This document shows, piece by piece, positions 16,549 through 23,894 of a DNA stretch of 25,634 bases (the stretch's first letter is position 1; every line of letters begins with the position of its first letter). A program made the translations under genes and the position numbers. Origin of the DNA: Synergistaceae bacterium UBA5560 (lineage in GTDB: Bacteria > Synergistota > Synergistia > Synergistales > Aminiphilaceae); contig DIMS01000091.1 of the NCBI GenBank assembly GCA_002425685.1, positions 30,649-56,282 on the forward strand, given 5' to 3'. The notes under the pieces are model-generated. The model ran no database searches and had not been told where the DNA came from. It worked only from the letters and a program-made list of their open reading frames with translations.

Positions 16549-16586
16549 TGTCGCAGCGGATGCCATTTCGGATGTCCGCTGCGACA
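16549..16586 (-). other. Perfect 12-bp inverted repeat after rpoD, no U-tract
   Basis: The arms TGTCGCAGCGGA (16549-16560) and TCCGCTGCGACA (16575-16586) are exact reverse complements around a 14-base loop, inside which CAT and ATG can pair further. It starts 11 bases after the rpoD stop. Neither strand shows a T-run after the stem, so it is not a standard intrinsic terminator. It may protect the rpoD 3' end or act as a processing or weak termination signal. Confidence 0.7.
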
Positions 16587-16597
16587 GCACACGGCGT

Positions 16598-18346
16598 TCA
16601 TTCCAGAAAATCGCGCAGCTTCCGACTCCGGCTGGGGTGCCTGAGTTTGCGCAACGCCTTCGCTTCGATCTGGCGAATGCGTTCCCGAGTGACACCGAAA
16701 CGCCTCCCCACTTCTTCGAGCGTATAGGGGTGTCCGTCCTCAAGACCGAAACGGAGACGCAAAACCTCCCGTTCCCGTTCGGTGAGATCCTCGAGCATGT
16801 CATCCAGCTGCTCCCGGAGCAGTTGGCTCGCCGCAGCCTCTTCCGGACTCGGAAGATCCTTGTCCTCGAGAAAATCTCCGAGCTGACTGTCCTCTTCCTC
16901 GCCGATAGGCGTCTCCAGGGAAACAGGTTCCTGAGCGATGCGCTGGATCTCCTCCACCTTCTCGGACTGGATCTCCATTTCCTGGGCGATCTCCTCCGCG
17001 GTGGGCTCACGCCCCAGGCGCTGCACAAGCTGTCTCGACACGCGGATGAGCTTGTTGATGGTCTCTACCATGTGGACGGGAATACGTATCGTTCTGGCCT
17101 GGTCGGCGATGGCCCGCGTGATGGCCTGGCGGATCCACCATGTCGCGTAAGTGCTGAATTTGTATCCCTTTCGATAGTCGAACTTTTCCACCGCACGAAT
17201 GAGCCCAAGGTTTCCTTCCTGGATCAGGTCGAGGAAGAGCATCCCCCGCCCGATGTATTTCTTGGCAATACTCACGACGAGACGAAGATTCGCCTCCACA
17301 AGCGCACTCTTGCCTCTCGGCTCCCCTGCCTCCACGAGCTTGGCCAGCGTCACTTCCTCGTCAGGCGTCAACAGCGGAATCTTGCCGATCTCCCGCAGGT
17401 ACATGCGCACGGGATCGGACAGGGGAAGATCCTCGAGAACACCCATGCTCTCCCCCGCCGCCGGGGGAACGAGTTCCTCCTCGGAGACAGCTTCATCCTT
17501 GCTACGCTTCGCCTCCTCCTGAACCTCGATCCCGAGGAGAGTGAATTCTTCGTACAGCTTGTCCAGCGTCTCCGGGTTGTTCAGAAACTCCGGAGGAAGC
17601 TGTTTCTCGATCTCCTCGAACGTGATGTAGCCGCGCTTCTGCCCTTCCTGAATGAGGGGAAGGAAAAGGAGATAATCCTTCTGCGTCTCTTCGAGGGGAA
17701 GTTCCCTCGCGAGCACCGGATCCGGACTCTCGACCACCACAGGTTCGGCGGCGACGGGAACCGGACTGGCCACTTCGTCACTGCCGAAGAGGGCAAGATC
17801 CTCCGCAAGAGGTTCCTCGAGAAAAAGCTCATCCCCCTCGGGCAGGGAAATTTCCTCTCCGTCCTCTCCCGAAAAAGAAACCTCGACGGAAGAGGGGACG
17901 TCCCCGTCCAAGGCTTCCGAAGGCCTGATCTCACCATCAGACAAGGGTGTCTCCGTCGGTGCTTCTTCCGGGGAGATCTCTCCCTGCTTTCTTCGGCTGC
18001 TTCGTTTCGTGCGCTTCTGCATTTTCTCCAATGCCGTTCCTTCATCCCGTGGGGTTGCAGACGATTCGGAGAGCGTCTCCGTTCCCTCCGTCTCTTTTCC
18101 GGCGCCATCGATCGGCTTCACCGGAGATGTGTCCGCCCTCTCGGCATCATGCCCCCCGGAAATGTCCGCATCCTCGGAGAACCCGGAGGACTCGCCTTCT
18201 CCTTCGATTCTCTTTTTCTTCCGTTTCTTTTTCACGTCGGCTCCGTTCCGCCTTTCCTGGGGAGTTTGGTCGTGCCGCGTCGGTTCCTCCTCCGGAACGT
18301 TTTTTTCCGCGTCGCCATCTTCTCTTTTCCCGCTCTGTTCAGTCAC
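16598..18346 (-). CDS. rpoD: RNA polymerase primary sigma factor RpoD (sigma-70/sigma-A)
   Basis: The 582-residue primary sigma factor directs RNA polymerase to housekeeping promoters. Residues 1 to about 220 are a low-complexity charged extension with Lys/Arg blocks (VKKKRKKKRIEGEG, near 38-51; KRTKRSSRRK, 111-120) and then an acidic stretch. A region-1.1-like helical segment follows (about 223-275). Regions 1.2-4.2 are canonical: DPVRMYLREIGKIPLLT (311-327), FLDLIQEGNLGLIRAVEKFD (371-390), YKFSTYATWWIRQAITRAI (395-413), and the region 4 helix-turn-helix YTLEEVGRRFGVTRERIRQI (541-560). GTG at 18346 overlaps the dnaG stop (GTGA), with AAGGA 7 bases upstream. The dnaG-rpoD pair is the classical macromolecular-synthesis arrangement. 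Confidence 0.97.
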   Translation of the reverse strand: MTEQSGKREDGDAEKNVPEEEPTRHDQTPQERRNGADVKKKRKKKRIEGEGESSGFSEDADISGGHDAERADTSPVKPIDGAGKETEGTETLSESSATPRDEGTALEKMQKRTKRSSRRKQGEISPEEAPTETPLSDGEIRPSEALDGDVPSSVEVSFSGEDGEEISLPEGDELFLEEPLAEDLALFGSDEVASPVPVAAEPVVVESPDPVLARELPLEETQKDYLLFLPLIQEGQKRGYITFEEIEKQLPPEFLNNPETLDKLYEEFTLLGIEVQEEAKRSKDEAVSEEELVPPAAGESMGVLEDLPLSDPVRMYLREIGKIPLLTPDEEVTLAKLVEAGEPRGKSALVEANLRLVVSIAKKYIGRGMLFLDLIQEGNLGLIRAVEKFDYRKGYKFSTYATWWIRQAITRAIADQARTIRIPVHMVETINKLIRVSRQLVQRLGREPTAEEIAQEMEIQSEKVEEIQRIAQEPVSLETPIGEEEDSQLGDFLEDKDLPSPEEAAASQLLREQLDDMLEDLTEREREVLRLRFGLEDGHPYTLEEVGRRFGVTRERIRQIEAKALRKLRHPSRSRKLRDFLE

Positions 18347-20076
18347 GCCGAATCCTTGCCCCCCTTCAGCTTCTGCGCGAGGTTCCGTAACGCCAGAAGA
18401 TCCTCGTCGGTCGCTTCTCCACGACGGCATTTGAGCTGCAGGGCTTCATACTGCCGTTTTCTGTTCCTCGCCTCGAGGAGGCCCACAATCGTTTTCCACG
18501 CATCCTTCTCTTCGAGACGGGCACACCACTCTCCTCCGAAAGCAACCATCCGAAGAGGATAGGTTTCGCCGATGACATGCCATCGCGCCTCCAGTTCTTC
18601 CGGAAGCTCTCCGGAAAGAAGCGCCATGACAATATGGCGAAGCCGTTCTTCCGAAAAGAAGGGAAGGATGGCTTCCGGAGAGGCGTTGCGCCGACGGCTC
18701 GCGTCCGTCCACAGAAGAAAGAGCAACGCGGCTTCCACCGGATCCGCAGCCTCCTCTCCTTTCCCTCCAGTTATAGATACGCCGGGAAGGGCGGGTTTCC
18801 CTTGTTCCGATTGGGAAAGGAATTTTCTCTCTCTTTCGACGAGTTCGACGAGCTGATGCGCAAAAAGGCCAAAGGCAGCGGCGACTTCCGGCACAAAAGG
18901 GGCAAGGTCGAGGGAAGAAAGCTGTGCAACACCGCTGAGGATATCTCTGGTGGCCTGTTCTCTTTGCGTCGGATCACGCAGGGCGTCTCTCCGCAGGGAA
19001 AGATGATGTCGCACAAGAGGCATCGCCTCGTCGAGACAGGCGGCAAAACGGGCGGAGCCTCCGGGAGCGGAGAGAAACTCATCGGGATCCTTCGCCTCGG
19101 GCAGAGAGACCACCCGCACATCCAATCCGCGGCTCTGCAGCACATACATGCCTCGCACCGCAGCCTCCTGCCCTGCCGCGTCCGCGTCGAAACAGATGTA
19201 ACAGCGCGGCGCGAATCGCTTGACGAGATCCGCCTGTTCGGAGGTGAGAGCGGTGCCGAGAGACGCCACGGCCTCACCGAACCCCTCCATGTGGAGCCGA
19301 AGAGCATCCATGTAGCCTTCCACGAGAATTGCCCGTCCCCGGGCACGCATGAACTGTTTGGCCCGGTGCAGCAGGTAGAGACACTCCCGTTTCCGGAAGA
19401 GAACCCCCTCCGGACTGTTGAGATATTTCGCGCCATCTCCGTCCACAAGACGTCCTCCGAAAGCGATGATGCGCCCCGACACGTCCGTGATGGGAAAGAT
19501 GACTCGCCCACGGAAGCGATCGTAGAGCCCTCTGTTGCCTTCGACGACCACACCGCAGGCAAGGGCATCCTTCTCGCCGACGTTCCGGCTCCGCAGATGG
19601 CGCCACAGGGAATCCCAGCCGGAGGGTGCCCAACCCAGGCCGAACTCCTTCCAGAAGTGCTCCGGGACATTTCTTTTCGCCAGATAGTGTCTTCCGGAAA
19701 TCCCCCCCGACCCCGAAAGGCTCTCCGTGAAAAATTCCTGTGCCAGTGCCGAAACGCTCCGCACATCGCCTCCGGAAGCACCTTGCCGTACCGGCTCGAG
19801 AGAAACCCCGGCCCGGGAAGCCAATAGCTCCAGGGCCTGGGAAAAAGAGATGCCTTCCGTCTCCATGACGAAGGAAAAGATGTCGCCACCCCGTCCGCAA
19901 CCGAAGCAATGGTAGGTCTGCCGTTCGGGAGAGACGGTGAAGGAGGGCGTCTTCTCACCATGGAAGGGGCAGAGCCCCTTGAAGCTCCGTCCCGCTTTCT
20001 TCAGGGGAACGTAATCGCCGATGACCTCGACGATATCCAGCCGCTCTTTTATCCGCCGCACATGGTCGGCATGCAT
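18343..20076 (-). CDS. dnaG: DNA primase DnaG
   Basis: DnaG makes the RNA primers for replication, recruited by the DnaB helicase. The 577-residue protein has a CHC2 zinc finger (Cys36, His39, Cys57, Cys60), the catalytic core motif YDRFRGRVIFPI (185-196), and a TOPRIM domain with Glu253 in ILVEGYMDALR and the metal-binding Asp pair in CFDADAAGQ (295-303). The variable C-terminal helicase-binding region ends in LAQKLKGGKDSA. The ATG at 20076 has GGAGGA 9 bases upstream and is preferred over a TTG at 20097 without support. It overlaps rpoD by 4 bases. Upstream lie two hairpins but no clear promoter, so expression may depend on leak-through from hppA. Confidence 0.97.
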   Translation of the reverse strand: MHADHVRRIKERLDIVEVIGDYVPLKKAGRSFKGLCPFHGEKTPSFTVSPERQTYHCFGCGRGGDIFSFVMETEGISFSQALELLASRAGVSLEPVRQGASGGDVRSVSALAQEFFTESLSGSGGISGRHYLAKRNVPEHFWKEFGLGWAPSGWDSLWRHLRSRNVGEKDALACGVVVEGNRGLYDRFRGRVIFPITDVSGRIIAFGGRLVDGDGAKYLNSPEGVLFRKRECLYLLHRAKQFMRARGRAILVEGYMDALRLHMEGFGEAVASLGTALTSEQADLVKRFAPRCYICFDADAAGQEAAVRGMYVLQSRGLDVRVVSLPEAKDPDEFLSAPGGSARFAACLDEAMPLVRHHLSLRRDALRDPTQREQATRDILSGVAQLSSLDLAPFVPEVAAAFGLFAHQLVELVERERKFLSQSEQGKPALPGVSITGGKGEEAADPVEAALLFLLWTDASRRRNASPEAILPFFSEERLRHIVMALLSGELPEELEARWHVIGETYPLRMVAFGGEWCARLEEKDAWKTIVGLLEARNRKRQYEALQLKCRRGEATDEDLLALRNLAQKLKGGKDSA

Positions 20077-20103
20077 GACTCGCGCTCCTCCGAACAAACA
20101 GAC

Positions 20104-20131
20104 GGGGGGAGGAGCGGACGCTCTTCCCCCC
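20104..20131 (-). other. GC-rich hairpin in the dnaG leader
   Basis: On the minus strand GGGGGGA, one mismatch and GAGC pair with GCTC, one mismatch and TCCCCCC around a GTCC loop (11 pairs, one mismatch). It is followed by a moderately T-rich GTCTGTTTGTTC and ends 28 bases before the dnaG ATG. It could be a second terminator or attenuator, or it could fold against the translation start region. Confidence 0.6.
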
Positions 20132-20135
20132 TGTG

Positions 20136-20158
20136 AAAAAACGGGGGCGATGCCCCCC
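20136..20158 (-). terminator. Rho-independent terminator after hppA
   Basis: On the minus strand the stem GGGGGC/GCCCCC (20157-20152 with 20148-20143) closes an ATC loop. It is followed after one base by TTTTTT (20141-20136). It lies about 29 bases past the hppA stop and 59 bases before dnaG. It should end most hppA transcripts. Confidence 0.8.
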
Positions 20159-20186
20159 TACGGGCTTTTTTGACCTTGAAGGGCGA

Positions 20187-22145
20187 TCAGACGAAGAGCG
20201 GTGCGAGCACCAGGGCCACCACGGACATGAGCTTAATGAGAATGTTCAGGCTCGGCCCCGCGGTATCCTTGAAAGGATCGCCCACGGTATCGCCCACCAC
20301 CGCCGCGGCGTGGGGAGCGCTTCCCTTTCCGCCGTGGTTGCCCTCTTCGATGTACTTCTTCGCGTTATCCCAGGCGCCGCCCGCATTGGACATGAAGATG
20401 GCGAGCATCACCCCCGTAACGATGGAGCCGCCCAACAACCCGCCGAGGGCCTGCGCTCCGAGGATATATCCCACGAGGACGGGGGAAATCACCGCGAGAA
20501 GGCCCGGGAATACCATCTCCCGAAGGGACGCGGCAGTGGAGATGTCCACGCACCGTTCGTACTGCGGCTCTCCTGTCCCTTCCATAATGCCGGGAATCTC
20601 CCGGAACTGGCGCCGCACTTCGTCGATCATCTTCTCCGCCGCACGTCCCACCGCCTGGATGGAAAGGGCGCTGAAGAAGAAGGGGAGCATGCCGCCCAGG
20701 AAAAGACCGACCATGACCCGAGGATCCTTGAGATCGATGACGCTCAGGTTCACCGCCGTGGCGTAGGCCGCAAAAAGCGCCAGCGCGGTGAGCGCCGCCG
20801 AGCCGATGGCGAGTCCCTTGCCGATCGCGGCGGTGGTGTTCCCCACCGCGTCGAGGCGATCCGTGATCTTCCGGACTTCCTTGGGAAGGTGGCTCATTTC
20901 TGCGATGCCCCCGGCGTTGTCCGCGATGGGACCGTATCCGTCCACGGAAAGGGTCATGCCCACCGTGGAGAGCATGCCCACCGCCGCACAGGCGATGCCG
21001 TAGAGTCCGCCGAATTTCACTCCCACAAGAATGGCCGCACAGATGAGAATCACGGGGATCATGGTGGACTTCATGCCCACGCCGATGCCGGAGAGAATGT
21101 TCGTGGCAGCACCCGTCTCGGAGGCATGGGCGATCTCCTTCACGGATTTGAACGACGCGGAGGTGTAGATCTCCGTCACGTAGCCGATGAGCACACCCGA
21201 GAGCACTCCCGCCACCACGGCGAAGAAGAGCGTGTTGTCCCCGTCGAAGACACTGCGAGTGAGGAAGAAGGATCCGAGGATCATGAAAACCCCCGTGGAG
21301 AAGATACCCATGCGCAGCGCCATCTGGGGATCTCCGCCCTCCTTGACCCGGACGAAGAAGGTGCCGAGCACGGCGGAGACGATGCCCAGGGCGGCTAGAA
21401 GAAGCGGATAGGCGACGCCCCTGTCTCCGAAGGCCGCGAGACCAATGGCCATGGCGGCGATGATGGAGTTCACGTAGGACTCGAAGAGATCGGCCCCCAT
21501 GCCGGCGATGTCCCCCACGTTGTCCCCCACGTTGTCCGCGATGACCGCGGGATTGCGGGGATCGTCCTCGGGAATTCCCGCCTCCACCTTGCCCACCAGG
21601 TCCGCTCCCACATCGGCGGCTTTGGTGTAGATGCCGCCCCCCACGCGAGCGAAAAGCGCGATGGAACTGGCGCCGAACCCGAAGCCCGTGATGACGTTGG
21701 GATCACGGAAGAGCAGATAGGAGGCGACGACACCGAGGATACCGATACCCACCACGGACATGCCCATCACGGTGCCGCCCGTGAAGGCAATGCGCAGAGC
21801 ACTGTTCATACCTTCCGTCGCGGCAAAGGCGGTCTTTCCGTTCGCCTTCGTAGCGATCCGCATGCCGAGGAATCCCGCCAGGGCACTGCAAAGCGCGCCG
21901 AAAGCAAAGGAGACTGCGGAAGCCGCACCGATCTTGAACCAGAGAAGCGCCGCCACAACCACGACGAAAGGCGCGAGCCAGCGGTATTCACGGAAGAGAA
22001 ACGCCATGGCGCCCTTTTGGATGATGCCGGACAGCTCCTCCACCCGCGCGTTCGTCACGGGAAAAGCCGTGATCTTTCCCATGGAGATGACCGCATAGAG
22101 CAACGCCAAGGCTCCGGCACCTCCGACAATCCAGTACAACTGCAT
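20187..22145 (-). CDS. hppA: Membrane-bound ion-pumping pyrophosphatase, K+-dependent type
   Basis: This 652-residue, about 16-helix protein hydrolyses pyrophosphate and pumps H+ and/or Na+ out of the cytoplasm. The active site is complete: DVGADLVGKVEAGIPEDDPR (178-197) and DNVGDNVGDIAGMGADLFES (204-223), plus DNAGGIAEM (409-417) and DTVGDPFKDTAGPS near the end. In GNTTAAIGKG (435-444) the position that is Lys in K+-independent enzymes is Ala, and Gly442 also fits, so K+-dependence is inferred from known family rules. Whether it pumps Na+ or H+ cannot be settled by eye; Glu222 in FESY is the residue to compare. The ATG at 22145 has AAGGAGGT about 8 bases upstream. It has its own promoter and terminator. 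Confidence 0.96.
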   Translation of the reverse strand: MQLYWIVGGAGALALLYAVISMGKITAFPVTNARVEELSGIIQKGAMAFLFREYRWLAPFVVVVAALLWFKIGAASAVSFAFGALCSALAGFLGMRIATKANGKTAFAATEGMNSALRIAFTGGTVMGMSVVGIGILGVVASYLLFRDPNVITGFGFGASSIALFARVGGGIYTKAADVGADLVGKVEAGIPEDDPRNPAVIADNVGDNVGDIAGMGADLFESYVNSIIAAMAIGLAAFGDRGVAYPLLLAALGIVSAVLGTFFVRVKEGGDPQMALRMGIFSTGVFMILGSFFLTRSVFDGDNTLFFAVVAGVLSGVLIGYVTEIYTSASFKSVKEIAHASETGAATNILSGIGVGMKSTMIPVILICAAILVGVKFGGLYGIACAAVGMLSTVGMTLSVDGYGPIADNAGGIAEMSHLPKEVRKITDRLDAVGNTTAAIGKGLAIGSAALTALALFAAYATAVNLSVIDLKDPRVMVGLFLGGMLPFFFSALSIQAVGRAAEKMIDEVRRQFREIPGIMEGTGEPQYERCVDISTAASLREMVFPGLLAVISPVLVGYILGAQALGGLLGGSIVTGVMLAIFMSNAGGAWDNAKKYIEEGNHGGKGSAPHAAAVVGDTVGDPFKDTAGPSLNILIKLMSVVALVLAPLFV

Positions 22146-22181
22146 TTCAAACGACCTCCTTAAGAAGTGATGAACGCGATT

Positions 22182-22210
22182 TTCGGCGGCGTGCGGTGCA
22201 CGCCGCCGAA
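22182..22210 (-). other. 13-bp perfect inverted repeat at the predicted hppA transcript start
   Basis: TTCGGCGGCGTGC and its exact reverse complement flank a 3-base loop. The element starts about 3 bases downstream of the predicted transcription start and ends 36 bases before the hppA ATG. No T-run follows on the minus strand, so it is not a normal terminator. A 5'-end mRNA-stabilising hairpin or a repressor operator are the likely readings. Confidence 0.75.
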
Positions 22211-22219
22211 GTGCCCACC

Positions 22220-22248
22220 ATTATAGACAGCAGAAGTTCGGGGCACAA
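22220..22248 (-). promoter_or_regulatory. Candidate sigma-70 promoter for hppA
   Basis: The minus strand has a perfect TATAAT -10 (22220-22225) with TTGTGC as a -35 (22243-22248) at 17-base spacing. The predicted start is near 22213, about 67 bases before the hppA ATG. It lies in the 138-base gap after mobB, and it is the best core promoter match I saw. Confidence 0.65.
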
Positions 22249-22283
22249 GGGAAACTTCCGAAAAACAACGCTTTTTCTCCGTA

Positions 22284-23063
22284 TTACACTTCCGGCATCC
22301 TTCCCCGCAGCTCTCCGCCCTCATCGGATTTCGCACCCTCTGCCGGAGGCACCGCGAGGAGAATGCCCCTGCGGAAATCGGACCCTCCCTTCAGAGAGCG
22401 CAGCATGCCCTCCAGCGCACCGCGGATGAATTCCGCCACAAAGGATTTCATGGGAAGCCGGGAAGAACCCACATAAAGCTCAAGCGGAGCATGCCCCCGC
22501 AGAACGAGGTTCTCCACCATCGCGGCGAGAGCGGCTTCCTCCCCCCGGGTAAAACGAGACACCTCGCCACAGGGGGAAGCATTTTCCCCCTGTGGCGAGG
22601 GCGCCTTCGCACATTCCCCCGCCGCATCACCGGAATTTTCTCCGTAGAACGCGATGATCCCCCGCACGTCTTCGGGAACCGTCTCAGGAGCACCCACCCA
22701 GATGCGCGGAAGAGTGAGATGCTTGCCGCCTTCCAGAAGGACCAGGTCGAAACCGGGAAAGAAACGGCTCGTCATCTCCGCAAGAATCTCCCCATCGGAA
22801 AGAGGCGAAAATGCCACCCCGGAGGAAGCGTGACGAACGTGCCCAAGCTCGACACGGAGACCATCCTCTCCCCACCATACGGAAGGAAATCCGGCCTCGA
22901 CGAATTTTCCCGTATCCGTTCCGGGGTCGCTGCACACCCGGTGAGACCCGTGTTTTACATACGCGCACCGCAGTCCCTTCCGCCGGAGACACTCCAAAAG
23001 CACTCCGCAGAGCGTGGTCTTTCCGGAGTTCTTCAGTCCGCTCACCGCAAGGACGAAGGGCAT
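22284..23063 (-). CDS. mobB: Molybdopterin-guanine dinucleotide biosynthesis protein MobB-like, with extra C-terminal domain
   Basis: The first 140 or so residues form a MobB-type GTPase: Walker A GLKNSGKTTL (9-18), AYVKHGSHRV (34-43), TDTGKFVEAG (49-58) and LVLLEGGKHLTLPRIWV (107-123). MobB helps MobA attach GMP to molybdopterin for Mo/W enzymes. Residues 190-240 (LELYVGSSRLPMKSFVAEFI then RGALEGMLRSLKG) resemble a C-terminal domain that I recall in MobB proteins of anaerobes; its role is unknown to me. Between the domains, residues about 155-168 are encoded by a 17-bp perfect palindrome. The ATG at 23063 has AAGGAGGGG about 7 bases upstream. The gene follows larB by 38 bases. Confidence 0.83.
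   Translation of the reverse strand: MPFVLAVSGLKNSGKTTLCGVLLECLRRKGLRCAYVKHGSHRVCSDPGTDTGKFVEAGFPSVWWGEDGLRVELGHVRHASSGVAFSPLSDGEILAEMTSRFFPGFDLVLLEGGKHLTLPRIWVGAPETVPEDVRGIIAFYGENSGDAAGECAKAPSPQGENASPCGEVSRFTRGEEAALAAMVENLVLRGHAPLELYVGSSRLPMKSFVAEFIRGALEGMLRSLKGGSDFRRGILLAVPPAEGAKSDEGGELRGRMPEV
22562..22600. repeat. 17-bp perfect inverted repeat within the mobB reading frame
   Basis: Arms 22562-22578 and 22584-22600 are exact reverse complements (CCTCGCCACAGGGGGAA) around a 5-base loop. The element is read in frame as part of a linker with the pattern SPQGENASPCGE, between the GTPase and C-terminal domains of MobB. Because it is in the linker, it does not disturb a recognisable motif. Confidence 0.85.
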
Positions 23064-23101
23064 GGAATCCCCTCCTTTCCGCTCCGCACCGACACGGCTT
23101 G

Positions 23102-23890
23102 TTACGCGTCGGGAGCTTCCTCGGGTCCGTTCCGCCACATACCGGAACGGGAAGCGAGCGCGGCAGCAACGCCGGCGCCGACACCGTTGTCGATGTTCAC
23201 CACCACGACCCCGCTGCTGCAGGCATTGAGCATGGCCAGAAGCGGTGCAAGGCCGCCGAAGGACGCCCCGTATCCCACCGATGTGGGCACGGCCACGACG
23301 AGGCATCCCACAAGTCCCGCCACAACGCTCGGAAGCGCCCCGTCCATACCGGCCACGACAACGAGGGCATCCGCTTTCCGCAGTTCCGGAAGCACATCGA
23401 GAAGACGATGCAGACCCGCGACTCCCACGTCGAAATAACGCCCCACCCGGCACCCCGCAAAAGCGGCGACCAGAGCAGCCTCCTCAGCTACAGGCACATC
23501 CCCGGCACCGGCGCTCACCACCGCGACGGAGGCCCCGCGGGAGCGAGGCGCCTCGACCTGAAAAACGCCCATCCGGGGAAGAGGGTGGTAGACCAGGCCA
23601 TCCAGTTCGCGTGCCACGATCTCCGCCTGTTCAGGGGTCATGCGGCTGAACAGAGTGTTTCCGGGACGCTCCCGAAGAAGCGCGGCAATGTCCCGAAGCT
23701 GGTCCGGAGACTTCCCCTGACAGAGAATAATCTCCCCGATACCGCGCCGGACACTGCGATGCCCGTCGAGGCGGACATCACCCCGCTCGGCGTAGGGCAA
23801 ACCGGCGATGAATTCAACCACGTCATCCAGGGTCTCTTTCCCCTCCGCGAAGGCGCGCAAACGCCTCCGGAGCGCTTCGGCATACTCCAC
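23102..23890 (-). CDS. larB: Nickel pincer cofactor biosynthesis protein LarB
   Basis: LarB carboxylates and hydrolyses nicotinic acid adenine dinucleotide to pyridinium-3,5-biscarboxylic acid mononucleotide, the first step towards the nickel pincer nucleotide of lactate racemase and related enzymes. The 262-residue product has a helical N-terminal part and a PurE-like C-terminal domain. Motifs are VSAGAGDVPVAEEA (125-138), DVGVAGLHRLL (154-164), VPTSVGYGASFGGLAPLL (201-218) and LNACSSGVVVVNIDNGVGAG (221-240); Cys224 lines up with the Cys reported to bind substrate covalently. The canonical SAGTSD is SAGAGD here. The GTG at 23890 comes 4 bases after guaA, with GGGAG 7 bases upstream. larC and larE are not in the window. 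Confidence 0.92.
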   Translation of the reverse strand: MEYAEALRRRLRAFAEGKETLDDVVEFIAGLPYAERGDVRLDGHRSVRRGIGEIILCQGKSPDQLRDIAALLRERPGNTLFSRMTPEQAEIVARELDGLVYHPLPRMGVFQVEAPRSRGASVAVVSAGAGDVPVAEEAALVAAFAGCRVGRYFDVGVAGLHRLLDVLPELRKADALVVVAGMDGALPSVVAGLVGCLVVAVPTSVGYGASFGGLAPLLAMLNACSSGVVVVNIDNGVGAGVAAALASRSGMWRNGPEEAPDA

Positions 23891-23894
23891 CGGA

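Noticed and set aside
22255..22282. Terminator after mobB (GAAAAA/TTTTTC stem)
   Set aside because: Six A-U-rich pairs with no separate U-tract make it too weak to call; its position just upstream of the hppA -35 leaves it ambiguous.
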